Of a stretch of DNA of 64,000 nt, positions 26,401 through 38,705 are shown piece after piece. A program made the position numbers and the translations under genes. Location of the stretch: positions 868,001-932,000 of the forward strand of contig OX387202.1 of NCBI GenBank assembly GCA_947561715.1, in the 5' to 3' direction. The notes below the pieces were generated by a model. That model worked only from the letters and a program-made list of their open reading frames with translations, did no database searches and had not been told where the DNA came from. Position 1 is the first letter of the stretch. Every line of letters begins with the position of its first letter. This stretch comes from Ascidia mentula. Its lineage: Eukaryota > Chordata > Ascidiacea > Phlebobranchia > Ascidiidae.

Positions 26401-29400
26401 ACACTTCTCATAATTTGATGTTGCTAATGTAAAGACCATGCTTGGTTTCCTCTGGTAAAAAGAGATAAATTTGCTATGTAACTATGTTTATTTTCTATGA
26501 CCACATATTTGTAAATGATAAATGTTGTCTTACAGGATTTTCCAAATCTTTAATGTTCTTTGATAAACTTTCCACACCATGATCACCAATGTTACAACCT
26601 CTAAGATAAAGTTCTCTAATGTTGTGAATGCAATGGGCCAATGCAATTGCTCCACTATCTCCTATCTTGTTACCGGAAAGGTTGAGTTTCTTAAGCTAAA
26701 TAAAATAAGAAACAAATGATAACAACATTGTTGCAGCCATGGATGTGAAATGAAATGTGATAGGCATAGGCTTATCCAGAATTTTTTAAAGGGGGGGGTC
26801 CAATTTTTAGGTGTAAACCAAGGTTAATTGTGGTCGAGAATCGCAAAATACAAACGCCTGGCGCGAGTAGTCACATAAACGGTGGCTTCCTGGCTTGCGC
26901 AATTGTGTAACGCTATGGAACACTCGATGCGAGTTTTAGCGGTAGTACTTTCGCCATAGTCTTATTACCACGACCTTCAAAGAAAGGCTTGAATATATTT
27001 GTAACCAAAAGGGATCAAACGTGGGCTTACGTTGTCAAGAAAACAAACAAATAAAAACTATTTTTCCAAGCAGTAGCCTTATATCCCTCTTTGCACCTAT
27101 GCGAGCGCTAACATTTGTTTTCAACATGCGTAATATTGGCAACGTGTTTAACAACTAAACTAATTGACTTAACGTGACCTCTAAAAAACGACGTTTCGTC
27201 ATTAGACTGACGAAAAATGACACTTATTCCGTAAAAATGCAACATGTTTGGTAACAATGCCAAGTGTTCGGTAACAATGCTCCCTGTTTGGAAACAATGG
27301 CGAATGCAAGCACGATGCGGTTTTCAGGTCAACGTCAAAGATATTTCTGGTTTTCACGCAGATTTTGAAAAAAAAAATACAGTGGCGTTTTCTTAGCTAC
27401 AAACACAGACCAAAATATTTCCCAAAACGGTGCGTCTGGGTTTCACACACTTCAGGACCTTGTAATACATGGAGCAAATTCACATAAATACAAGAAAATT
27501 TGACACATGCAGTTGTGTTGCTAATTTTTTGTTACATTTTGTTTTATTTCATTCTTACAGGTTTGGGCAAATCCTTAATCTTCTCAGAGATGATTTCTAT
27601 GCCATATCCTCCGATCTCACAATCCCTCAGATCAAGTTCTTCAATGTTATGAATGCAAAGAGCCAATGCAGCTGCTCCAATATCCCCTATCTTGTTAAAG
27701 GGGAGATTGAGCTTCCTCATCTAAATGAAATAAGAGAACAGCACATGACAAGAAAAACCTTGGTTAAACGCCATTGGTTAAAAATGAATGTGTCAAAAAA
27801 GAGTGTGTAGTAGCCATTCTGGACAATCAGAAGGCATCCATTGCGGTTATTAAGCTGGACAAATCAATTGTTCACTTCTGTGTGAGAATTGGCTGGTGAT
27901 TTTAGGGGTGCCGACAAGTAAATATGTTTTGTTTCAAGTGTGAAAGACCACAAACGCTTAGAAGATAAGTATTCTATGCCACCTTTCTGAAGCACAGGCC
28001 CCTCTTTCAGGAGTGGGACACGGTTTTGTCAAATGAGTCAGGGGAGAACCCGTAGTTTACCCCCCCCCCCCCCCCCCCCCCGAACGCAAGAGAGTAATGG
28101 TATTCTGGATATGTTTCAAAAATAAAGGTTGATGTGAAGTGTTTTGGTGGCAATTCTTAATGTAAAGAAAAGGTGGGTTTGCAGTCTGTATGAAAATCCA
28201 TAAAAGTTACCATGCACCAAAAAAATACAGAGAATCATTAACCAACACTGTTAGGGAGTGTTTCTTCATATTTTTATATGCCCACAGTAAATAAGCATGA
28301 AAAAAACGACAAAACAACATTTATTGATGCCTGCTGCTTCTTACAGGTTTTAATAAATCTTTGATCTTCTGTGATAGAATTTCTACATCTCCTATGTGAC
28401 AATCACCCAGTCCAAGTTCTTCAATGTTGTGAATGCAATAAGCCAAATCAGCTGCTCCTTTATCTTCTATCTGGTTGCCATAGAGATTGAGTACTTTCAG
28501 CTACATAAAAATTACAAATTTTGTTACAATAAACATAGGCGAAGTAGGTGACTGCCTATCTTAACACAAGTATTAGGGAACAATGATACAAGCTAAGAAA
28601 ATAATTTCTCTGCAAAAAAGGTTTAATAATTTTTGCAACAAGTTTGGTACATATTTTATTCCATTTAAATCTTGCACTTTGCACAAATTTGACAGATTTT
28701 CAAGATTAAATCGCTTACTGAATTTTTCAACAGTTTCATCGCCTTAGATAAATGTCCTGCACCACTGGACAATATGCCGCAATTATTAAGAATAACTTGT
28801 TCAACGTTTCGGATGCAGTATGCAATGTAAACTGCACCATGGTCTTCTACAGTGTTGTCGGCAAGGGTGAGCATCTTCAGCTGAATGAAGTAAGTTGAAA
28901 CAAATTATATATAGGTAACAACTTGGAATGCATACAGGATGAACATAACATGCTTTTAAAATTTGTGCTTATTTTGTGATAGTGTCTTACAAAACGTGCA
29001 CATTTTGGACATGCTTTTCCCATCTAATCATTTTTCATTAAACACAGATCATGAGTGATATTGAATTTTGGGACAGACTAGCTTGACCTTATTAACCATT
29101 AGAAAAATTCGGTATAAAAAACAGAAATGAGAAATTTCGTTTGCAATGTGCAAAAGAAATCTGTCAATTCCGCAGATAAGTATTGGTCTAGTTTTTCATG
29201 GTTGACTCAGTAATTTAAGTCCAGATTACACAAGTATGTTCACAACTTCGAAGCATGGTAAAACTTTGCCATCAGTGGTAACATCCGGTATTGATAGTAA
29301 GTTTAAGTCTGCTTGCACATAGTTGTAGTTAAAGCATTGACGCACACCATGTAATGATCATGCAACCGGCAAAAGTTTATATGAAGCATATTGATATAAA

Positions 29401-32400
29401 CAGAACAAAGATATTATGGTTATAATACATAACCTGCAATGTATCATTCTTCATTCAACATTTCTTTAAACTAAACCATTTGCTTCATTTTGTCTTGTAA
29501 ACTTTTAAATGACACAGCAACTAAATTGAGAATTAAATGGCCAAAAATCAACTTTGTTTTAAACAAATTTAAATTTAACAACATCCTACCGGTTTGCTTC
29601 TCCTTAAAATCACTGGGGTGAGATTCTCGAGGTCGGTCAGAAAGACTGATAACGGGTTAAAACGGATCTCCTCAGGGAGTAAGGAGGACACGGATGAAGT
29701 TATCTCCTCATCGTTCGCTTCATGAGCCCAGCTGCAACATCGAAGTATCGCTTGGTTGGTTGGTTCCCCCATATACGACGATGCGAGATCCTTCAGCAGC
29801 TTCTTCTTCGCTTTCAAATATTCACGTGAACATCCGGGAACTACGGCTTCAATATCGTTGAAAACTGAAGAATCGCAAATTCCGAACGCGATCTTGGCAA
29901 CAACCTCCCATCTAGCATCGGTAAATCGGGTGTATTGTTCCCTGAATTCTTTCAAAGGCATGATCGTCATCAGGTAAACCGCGGAGAAGAATTCTTGCCA
30001 AATGAGTTGTGAAAAATGCCTACGTTTATCTCCGTCCAATATTGTCAACTTTAAGTTTCCCTTCTTTGCAACTGAGGTATTCATAAAAGCATTAACTGTT
30101 GAGTCATTCAATTTTGCGCTTTTGAAATCTTGTACTTTGAATACAACTTTCTTGTTCCGAAACCCGTCCCAGGCCAGTTTTGAAAGTTTGTTCAACTGTG
30201 GATTTTCATTCTTCAGGTGTTCAGTTTGTGAGTACTGAACACAAGTAGATGCCAGAACACGGGTAAGCGAAATATGCTGACTATCATCATCATGATTCAG
30301 CAGATAGTTGACGGTCAGTATGAAATTAACCGGAACGTAACAGTAAGAGAACATATTGGTGTTTTGTTCAAGTTTGTTCTGTACAGAGTCATATCTTGCA
30401 CCGAATATCTGTTGTCCAAGTTCTCTCTGTGAGTTTGGAGTTAAGCCGAGTATCTGAACAATAAACCTTGGTCGATGTGAAGGATGGAGTTTGTAGAATG
30501 GAGCCGGTCGTGACGTGAATATCTTCCGGGAACGTGGAAGCAAATTTCCACTCAATAAATGCCTGAGATAAACTTCTGCTTTGTTTTCTTTATCCAACAG
30601 GGGAGTTGGAGCTTTACTTGAGAATGATTTAAAAGCTGCTTCATTGACTCCGTCGAAAACCAAGAGAACATCTGGATCACCATTGATTGCTTGCATTATG
30701 CCCTGAGCTACCTCTGGGTTGTATTCCCAGCTAAGTAGCATGGCGTGGAGGAGAAACCGAAGGAAAGTCATGCTTGTTTTGAAATTTATATTTCGGATTA
30801 CAATGTAGAAGATGAAGGATATTTTCCCAAACAACTCTCTATGCAAAGCTTGTAAAGCCCATTTTTTGCATGAAGTAGTTTTTCCGATGCCCGCTTGACC
30901 AAGAACGCCAACAATATTTCCATGTTTTTCCACGTACTGGAGTTTTGCTTCCACTTGTTCTCGTTTAAATTTCTGTTCTGCTTCTCTCTGTGCTGTTTGC
31001 TTTGCACGAGTAAACATTTCTTCAGGGCTAATGTCACCGGATGGTCGATCGTAAACTTTAGCCAACTCCTCTCTACGATGGTAATGTCCTTCTGCTTGAA
31101 ACTCGTCATCAATTTGTTGTGGTTTGCTGACTATGGATAGGTTGACTGGTGTGATGTTTCGTTGGATAATTTCTGCAAGTGATGATTCTTCACTGGCGAT
31201 GAATTCCACTTTATCTTTTAAAGTTGACTTCAGTTCTTCGCCTACAATAATATGTTTTTTTTGTAGAACGTGTGAGGTGTTTTGTAGAACAAAAAATGGA
31301 TGCCTACGCATTGGTTTGTGATGTCACAAAGTAAGCAGATGAACCCTTAAATTCATGTTCTTAAACATGAAGCACAGTTAATCCCACGAAACCAAATAAA
31401 AAGTATGACCCAACGAATTTGCATGTGTTGATAAAACAATGGCGAAAATGTTCGTTCTGTTTCACTCAACAATAACTGACGATCAGTAATTGATTATATT
31501 GCATTATGTCCTAATAATATGTTCCTTCTAGAACGGATAAAGTTCCGCCACTTGTCGCTTCATGGTGTTGGGATTCGACAAAACCCAAGTCCATGTTTAT
31601 ACCATCCGATTTGGTAATGCCCACCGTACAAGATAATAGCTTGTCGTTCAAGTTGATGTAGTGCTCTCCCTCGGCGGCAATTTAAAAATCATACAGAGTC
31701 TGTTACGGTGGCTAAGGACAGATATTCCACCAGGAGCGACAACGAAACACTAGACTGGGTGGGCTTCATCGCGAATACATCCAACTCGCTTTTCGCGCAG
31801 CTCATTGAGTACTCGTTGATCAGTGCCATCCTTCAAGCCACAATCTCGAATGTTGACCTCGGCGATGTACGGTTTTTGACAAGAAATGGTCAAACGCATA
31901 ACGACTTCTTACGAAACGATCACGTCACCCGCTTGAAATGATATCGGTTTGCCTCCACCGTCATATAAAGCAATTTCGATGACGTCGACCTCGTCGCACG
32001 CGAACCGGATGTTAAGCCAAACGCGTGTAGCGCACTCGATGCGTTTTGCCGATTTCACCCTCAGCCGGAACGATCTCCAGCAGCGGGCTCATGGTATTAC
32101 CAACAGAGCGCGACTGTACGATGTCTGTGTAGACGAATATCCCCGAGAAATCCTAGGAAACGTCGCATGGATGCAATCTCGTATGCCGGCCTGGTGGCAG
32201 CTCGGTGCGCTTGAAACCAAGCATTTTGGTCGAAAGCGGCACTGCAAATCCTTACGGAATGTGTGCAGAGGAGCGTGTTTCGTCGAACGTAAATAGACCG
32301 TGACCGACCAGGCGCTTGATCTTGAAATCGCATTCGTTGTACCAGAATTCGACCAGTTTCGTAATGACCGGTTTCGAGCGTGTATCGAAACGTGCTTCCA

Positions 32401-35400
32401 CAGTGCGAAATATCAAACCAGCCCTCGAATTCGTCTATATTATCCAATGAGCGTGGGAAGATTATTTCGCTGAGGCCGATCTCCCATTCACCGGGCTCCA
32501 AGGAAATGACCGTCGGCAGATTCGTTGTGAAATTGGACGGGCTATTGTTCGGAAAGTGTTCGACCGAGTTGTTTGACGGAAGGGTCACGTATATCGCGCT
32601 ATTTCTTCATATTTGGGGCCGGTAATATACCCACTGAGCTGGAAAGCAGGGCGGTCCACAGGGTTTGGTAAGGACTCTCCATCGTTAGGTTAAACAAGCT
32701 CGTCACAACCACGGAATATATGATGATACTCTGAAACACGAACACCACCTCTGATCACGGAACGTCCCTGTCGAAAAAGCTCAACGATTCTTCTTGGGTC
32801 CCCTTCTGAAAACTCGTCTATCGATCCAGGAGTTAAACTGCTCGCCATAATGTCACCACATCACCAGGTATTGCTTGACGCTAAATTGAGCGACCGCGAC
32901 CGGGTCCATGGCAATGCTACGATGATGGCTAGGATTGTAACTCGCCACTATTTGCATCACATCGATAAACTTTTGTCGACGCTCGTCAAATAGCGCCACA
33001 CTCGATCTTCCAGCGTTCGATTAAATCGTTCCTCGACCGACGCTTTCGTTTCCTAATCGTATGTGACGTAAAATCGAATTCGACGCCTGGAAAGCCACTT
33101 CTGAAAGATCTCGTTGAAAAACTCACGACCCGCATCGGTTTGTAACAGATCCGGTCGATGTCCGCTGGCTCGCATCACGTGATCGAAAACACGGACAAGA
33201 TTTGAACCCGTTTTTCTTTTAATGCCAACAAACCCAAGCGTGTTTCGTAAAAACATCGATGATGGTTACCAAATAACGCTCACCACGGTTTCGAGATGAC
33301 AGTGATTGCACATCAACCAGATCCATTTGCCATACAGCGTCGATACCCGATACAACAACACGCGAACTGACCGACGTCTGCGTTTCACGCTGTCAACGCT
33401 GACGCCGCCCAAGCTACCAGGATGAGCAGGATTAAGGTAAGCAGCACCTAAATCTCTTGCCGTCGCGTCAATGACTCACGTACAATGTGTGAAGTGGAAG
33501 GGATTGGAGCCGGCGCAGACCTTTTACCCAAAAGCGTCTTGGGCGCGTTCTGGTGATTTAGAGCCACGATAAATTCAGCCTCACCGGTCGGTTGCAAGTT
33601 TCGCGGTTCCCTTTTCCGCAACACACTGTGTATCAGGTCCTCGATATTACTATAAGGGACGCGTTGTCCTTTCAAAACTAATTCGCCCGACGGCAAAAAA
33701 TCAATACCGCTTCCCGAATAAACAAAACTAAAGAATCCGCTTTAACTTCAAGTGTTTTGGGGATCGTCCGGATGACGCGTTGTGCAATCGACTGCTTTCG
33801 ATCGATCAGGTTGTCAGCTGGGCGCTCGGTTATCGTCATCATTATGATTTCATTCGTCTGCTCCTTGCTGAGTAATCGAAAGAGCTGCAGGGCTTGATCA
33901 TAAACCTTCACTTTATTTTCATCAGACCTTATTGCATTTAGGATATTCGACATTTCACGATCATATTCCGTTAAAAACAGCTCCACAGTTGTCACGCATT
34001 GTCTTTAAAACATTGGGATCAACCAGAGCCATTTTTGCACGGATTCCATTAGCAAGGAGCGACTAAACCCGCTTCAATGAGAGGCCCCAGGAGTGCGGAC
34101 AGGAATCCACAGGGTTGAATCAACTTCCGGATCGCCCTGTACGAATTCAATTGTGTCAGGTAGGTTCTGGTACGCAGGATGCCATTGACCATAGTACGAA
34201 ATAATCCGTTCTGGACGGGGCACGATGAGATTTTCCTTTATCATGCGCGCGACAAAACAAGTCTTTCCACTCCCGGTTGGCCCAGAATTAAGGCATGCAA
34301 ACGGGTGCGCCTATTCCATATTAACGCAAAAACGAACAACGCAAATTAAATACTTTCCACCGGTCGTTGCCCGTAACCCGCACACGAATCGGTAATTAAG
34401 CCCAATTATACCAACATGAATTTCAAACGCAATGTCGCAAAACCCACACCGAGATCAGCTTCAAACAGCGATAGGCAAAATAATTTTCACCGAAAGGCAT
34501 AATTTACACATGCGATCAAAAATATTGACGAATTACACTTTTATTGCCACTGAGCGGCGAACATAATTCACGAAATTATTTAACTCACCCGCCTCCACGC
34601 AATCTTTGTAATGATATTATTCATGACGCCATGTAGACATTGTCCGAATGTAGGAAGCAATTCAACCTCCATTAACACGATTTAGCTTTGCAATGGCCGA
34701 GATCAACAAGCTTCGGCACACCGAGACGAAATGTCGATGTAATCGGAAATAAAGCGACAAAACGTCATATTGCCATGCGCTCAGCTAAGTTCACAGAACA
34801 TATTGTCGCAAGCTGCATGTAACATAAGAAACAGGAAATACAACAGGACTTTGGTAAGAAAATTTCTGTTTGATTTTGAGGGGGCGGGGCTTAATTAACA
34901 CCCCTCTGCGATTGTGTATTGCGAGTGACCGGATAATCAAGCCTGTACATTGTGAAACATACATATGGCCCGACATTGGAGGGATCATTAAAATCATGAC
35001 GCATTTAATTTGAGCCATCGTGATGTCATTAAAATCATGACGCGATTTAGACCTTACCCGAATCATACAGGAAGCAATTCAACCGCCATTAAAACGATTT
35101 TGCTTTGCAATGGCCTAGACCAAAACAAGCTTAGGCACACCGAGACGAAAACGCCTAACAACTCGATGGACAAGGGTCAAACCGGGGTCAAGACTACACG
35201 TTGTGAACGTAATAGTTGTTATGATCTGCCTTGGCGTCCTTCCACGCTGCTGAAATGTCGGACTTAAATCCGAACCCAAATGCGTGAAGCGATCTTGGGG
35301 CATTTTGTTAATTTCACCCCAAGCTCTGACAATCTCCAGCAACCAGGCCAATAATCTGCTCCGGCCGCGGCACGATAAGATTTTCCTTTGTTTGACGCGC

Positions 35401-37850
35401 GACTAAACAAATCCTTTCACTCTCAACGTAATCTGATCGATCAGCTGACCGAACAAACGCTTTTCATTCCTGCTTTCAAATCAGCGCCGAACACCTGCAC
35501 ACGATCAGTGCCTACTTGATGATGTGGCAAGTCAAAAAATACGAACAATTACAACTTAATCAATCACAACACCCTAAAATCTCACTGCGAAATTAACTAC
35601 AGAGGTTATAAAAATTCCGCGGTAAATCGAGTGGAATAATTCCGCAGAAGGATGAAATTTCACTCGTATGACGTCAAAAGTGTTAACAGCAGTTTTCCAA
35701 ATCACACAAAGAAATGCTCGTAAATTAGAATTATTGTTCTAGCGACAACCGTGTCGGATTAAAGGGGTCACGACCTTCCTGATGTCATTAAAATTATGCT
35801 ACAGGCAAAACACATTTCCACTGATGTATACAGGAAGCTGTTCACCCGCCGCAAAACGACTTAGCTGAGCAAAGACCCAGGACACCACTGCTGTCACCCA
35901 CCCTCGGCTTACAAAGTTCTTTGTGCTCGGCGATGGATGGAAAAGGGTCAGGCAGGGTAGAAGGCAATAAATAGAATCACAGATTTCTCCCGCGTTAGGG
36001 AGAAGAATATGGAACTCCCAATCGAGACCGAAACAAGATGTAACTGCGTCTTCGTAAGACGATTTGCGATTTAAAATGCACGGATGTGAAAGGAAACATA
36101 TCTTCCCTGTCCCCAAATCGAAAGAGGAAACACAAAGACAGGAAGCAAGAATATTCAAAATGCATTGTGTCACACATTGTTGTGTTTAATGCGCTTCTAT
36201 AGAATATGCCCTCAGGTTTCGTGCAGGTATTCGTGGCCGCTTTGACATCTGCATGATCGTTTTGGTCGTTACATTACATAATATTATAAACAACCCTATA
36301 TGTAGAATAGCACAGTAGCGAACCGCGAATTTATTCTGGAATCTTATTATTATTCATTGCATGAATGTAAACAAATCACTTCTTTCGGGCTAGCGACTTT
36401 TCAGCCCTCACCCATGTAGAATTTGTGACGTACTGTGCAGCCTTTGTATATTCTAGGGTGGCAAGTTACCCATGTGTGACAACACTTTATTCTACCAATG
36501 TTTACTCACATTTTTCCTGTATTTCTAATTGTAGGTTGGATTGTTGTGGTGCTGTATGTTGAACAACGTTGACCTGTTGTTTGATCGTAACTGCGTTGAA
36601 GACTGAACCAGTTGTGTGGATGTGTTGGTCGCCAAGGATAGGGCCTTCTCCTTGGATATTCTGCATGTGACGTGTCAAAAATTCAGGGTTGAAATAGGCA
36701 GCTAGGTGTACTCGATGTGTAGTTGATACAACCAAACATTTCTATCGACAAGTTGCACTAATCACAGACAGAATATTTTGTAACAACAGATTATTCTAGT
36801 TCATGAGAAATAAACAACACATGGATTGGCCTCAAAAGGAAAATTCAACCTCGTCATGCAGTGATTGAAAATACCAGCAGGCCTAGCAACGCTTACCACA
36901 CAGGGGAGTCACCGACTTACAATTTCACGTTGTCCAGATGTCCCTGGAACATCAACTACGTCATGTTGGCTGGTCATTGGTAGAACATCCAACATTGGTT
37001 CTGGGTTTTCTGCACATTTAGGAGCAGTTTGATTCACATCTTCATCTGCATCACTCGATTCCTGACTGGAGCTATGTTGTGATGAGTCATCCGTCGTTTG
37101 TGATGACTAAGCAGAATCACACATTGCAACATTGTAGCAAAATTATATTTTCTAATTGATATCTCTACATTATAACTTACCACTACACGTTGTGCAGATG
37201 TCCCTGGAACATCAACTACGTCATGTTGGCTGGCCGTTGGGAGAACATCCAACATATGTGAGAGATCATCCACATCTCTTGAACTGCCAGCTTGATTGAT
37301 ATATGAATGTTTTAGTTGTATGGAACATGTTAATTTTAATTGCATTAAAATTAACCACACAAAATGTTTATTCCTAGAAACGCTCCACATTCACAAGAAC
37401 AACTATTGCGTGAATGACAAGGGACAATGTGTGTACTTTCCAGCGGTTTAGAACAATTTGTTGTGTTACGCCCCGCTACAAACCTGGTCACGTGACAATA
37501 CAAGCTGTGCCAATGTTACCCGTTCCCCCCTTTTTCTTACGTTTTTCTTGCGTTTTTACTGTTTATGCGTTTGATGCATTATCGTTGACATAACCCTGAG
37601 GAAGTCTCGCCGAATGGCAGACGAAACGTCAAATAAACACTTTAGAAACTAAGTGCCAGAAGAGCTATTCCGATTAATTAAAATTACTGTTTTGTGAACA
37701 TGCATGAAGCTTACGTTATAGCAGTTAAACTATTTCATGTGGACAGAGCAGAGGGATTATATTCACTGAACCAACTCATTTCTAGAGCGCTTATATATTT
37801 ATAAAAGTTGATTCGACGTTACCTGGTTCTTGTGGAGCAGGAGATGACAT
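23408..37850 (-). CDS. NLR protein: NACHT, LRRs, ZU5 and UPA-like region
   Basis: Seventeen exons with matching phases: 37850-37823, 37290-37181, 37106-36921, 36660-36510, 31241-29590, 28880-28719, 28500-28345, 27720-27559, 26695-26534, 26172-26038, 25762-25601, 25413 to about 25296, 25143-25014, 24469-24287, 23982-23748, 23659-23605 and 23541-23408, giving about 1,306 residues. Residues 1-158 are Ser/Asp-rich and hold two copies of a QHDVVDVPGTS motif. The NACHT has Walker A GQAGIGKTT (about 273) and Walker B VLLVFDGVNE (about 350), with the NLR motif HFSQLIWQEFFSAVYL later. Five exons encode 28-residue-type LRRs (for example KKLNLSGNKIGD). ZU5 follows (GVEGGKLEVMG; TKDVTITLPTC), ending in KVTHFTW, then a UPA-like segment and a Ser/Thr/Pro tail. 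NLRs are cytosolic innate sensors. The 25296/25143 junction is uncertain, and the last exon may splice onward. No DEATH, CARD or PYD domain was seen. Confidence 0.8.
25014..25031 (-). other. HF/T site at the ZU5-UPA boundary (copy A)
   Basis: The exon ends with codons for V-T-H-F-T and the first two bases of Trp, completed by the exon at 24469. In PIDD1 the ZU5 domain self-cleaves before Ser in an HFS motif, and CARD8 and NLRP1 cleave at the equivalent F-S bond. Here the position of the nucleophile is Thr (ACG), about residue 1104. Copy B has Ser (TCA). Confidence 0.6.
28060..28081. repeat. Homopolymer of 22 C in an NLR intron
   Basis: An uninterrupted run of C bases lies between LRR exons 27720-27559 and 28500-28345. 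Its length is likely unreliable in the assembly. Confidence 0.8.
31520..31829 (-). pseudogene. Fragment of an F54H12.2-like (putative capsid) gene
   Basis: The frame opens with a Met-Ala start, then an ECAKSELD-like segment and a PTQ motif. This start is shared by proteins annotated as F54H12.2-like in many invertebrates, which accompany Maverick/Polinton or adintovirus-type elements and are thought to be capsid-related. A stop occurs after about 46 codons, and related sequence resumes in a shifted frame down to about 31520. Most of the gene is missing. Family recognition is from memory. Confidence 0.5.
31915..32588 (-). pseudogene. Decayed TLPSN-type protein gene of a virus-like element
   Basis: The frame starts MTLPSNNSVEHFPNNSP and contains GEWEIGLSEIIFPRS. 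This N-terminus is typical of a protein of unknown function, perhaps structural, that sits beside F54H12.2- and F54H12.3-like genes. The ORF is open for 163 residues. The expected C-terminal part, with a VYTDIV-like segment and VDVIEIALYDGGG, continues only in another frame, so at least one frameshift is present. Confidence 0.5.
32640..33440 (-). pseudogene. Retroviral-type integrase (rve) remnant, F54H12.3-like
   Basis: The minus strand shows AVWQMDLVDVQSLS (first catalytic Asp region), then after a frameshift KRKTGSNLVRVFDHV and LLQTDAGREFF (second Asp), then after a stop VEERFNRTL (catalytic Glu). The three acidic positions of the DDE core are therefore recognisable but spread over broken frames. 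The type matches F54H12.3-like integrases of Maverick/Polinton and adintovirus-like elements. Inactive as it stands. Confidence 0.6.
33448..33995 (-). pseudogene. Two overlapping hypothetical frames of the virus-like element
   Basis: 33995-33678 (105 codons) begins MTTVELFLTEYDREM and is mostly helical. 33696-33448 (82 codons) begins MPSGELVLKGQRVPYSNIEDL and contains HSVLRKREP. Together they look like one protein broken by a frameshift. Similar sequences occur next to the integrase and ATPase genes of these elements. Function unknown. Confidence 0.4.
34078..34320 (-). pseudogene. Fragment of a packaging-type ATPase of the virus-like element
   Basis: Minus-strand frame with Walker A GPTGSGKTCFVARMI, then RPERIISYYGQWHPAYQNLP, ending at a stop about 80 codons later. 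This matches the start of the A32/FtsK-like ATPase found beside F54H12.3-like integrases. Only the N-terminal region remains. Confidence 0.55.
34655..35410. repeat. Degenerate direct duplication beside the virus-like element
   Basis: The stretch ggaagcaattcaacc at about 34660 with 80 following bases is repeated near 35068. The part encoding the ATPase around 34195-34280 is echoed at 35345-35430 in degenerate form. This suggests a second, more decayed copy or a tandem duplication of element ends. A weaker echo of the first repeat lies near 35825. Confidence 0.45.
35431..36509. other. Remainder of the large NLR intron
   Basis: No convincing coding exon. Frames such as 35799-36173 minus resemble nothing known to me. 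Confidence 0.4.
37380..37665 (+). mobile_element. Penelope-like retroelement 3' fragment in an NLR intron
   Basis: cattcacaagaacaactattg and the following 50 bases match the minus-strand element at 13330-13630. After an internal deletion comes ccctgaggaagtctcgccga, cgaaacgtc, an aataaa and agtgccagaagagc, a tail shared by several insertions in this window. It lies between NLR exons 1 and 2. Confidence 0.6.
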
Positions 37851-38599
37851 ATTTGTTTTCAAGTTTCAACGTTACTGCTATGTTTTCTGAAAATAAAAAA
37901 ATAATGTGAAAATAAAACTCACGATTTTATAAATCTTTAAGACAAACAAAGACCATGTGACAACTAAGATATTCATTTTATGGACGTTTTGGTCGTTGCC
38001 ATCGTTACCGCTGTATTTTGTCCGCATTGAGAATGATTGCAGTAACCATTGAAACGTCCGTAACATTAATTTCGTTGAAGTTACATAGGCTATATTTTTG
38101 TCATGCAATATTTAATTTTTTTCTCGTCATAGAGATAATATAACAAAATACACTAGGAGTTCTGATCAATAGCCAGTTTGCCTGGATAGTTTGTGACACG
38201 ACAAAATTTATGAATTTATATATTCGCACCAAACACCTGGCAAAGTGATATTGACAAGACGCCCAAACCCAACTGCTGCACAACTTTTATTTGACGTTGC
38301 ATTCACAAATACTTATTTGACAAACATCAACCTAACCTAAAACTGATAAGGCGACAGCATATTTGTAAATACTGAGCAAGATTCACTAAAGTCTTAAACA
38401 ACAAAATATCACATATGTACTTTCCTTAAAATATCTCCTTCTGAATTCTCAAGCTTTCGCAACCACAGCAACTTCACGTTCATCTAAACCCAGCCTGTCA
38501 AAAGCTATTTGATCACACCCGACTCTACTGTGTTCATCAGAGTGGAACATAAGCATCACTTTAACCAGCCGACGGTTTATCCAAGCCACACTTACCCCA

Positions 38600-38705
38600 G
38601 CCAACGGTTTATCCCAGCCACGTTTACCCCAGCCACGTTTACCCCAGCCACGTTTACCCCAGCCACGTTTACCCCAGCCACGTTTACCCCAGCCATGTTT
38701 ACCCC
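38600..38705. repeat. 15-bp minisatellite
   Basis: About seven copies of cagccacgtttacc plus one base follow each other upstream of the NLR gene. The plus-strand frame reads a TFTPA pentapeptide repeat that I take as incidental. Confidence 0.85.
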
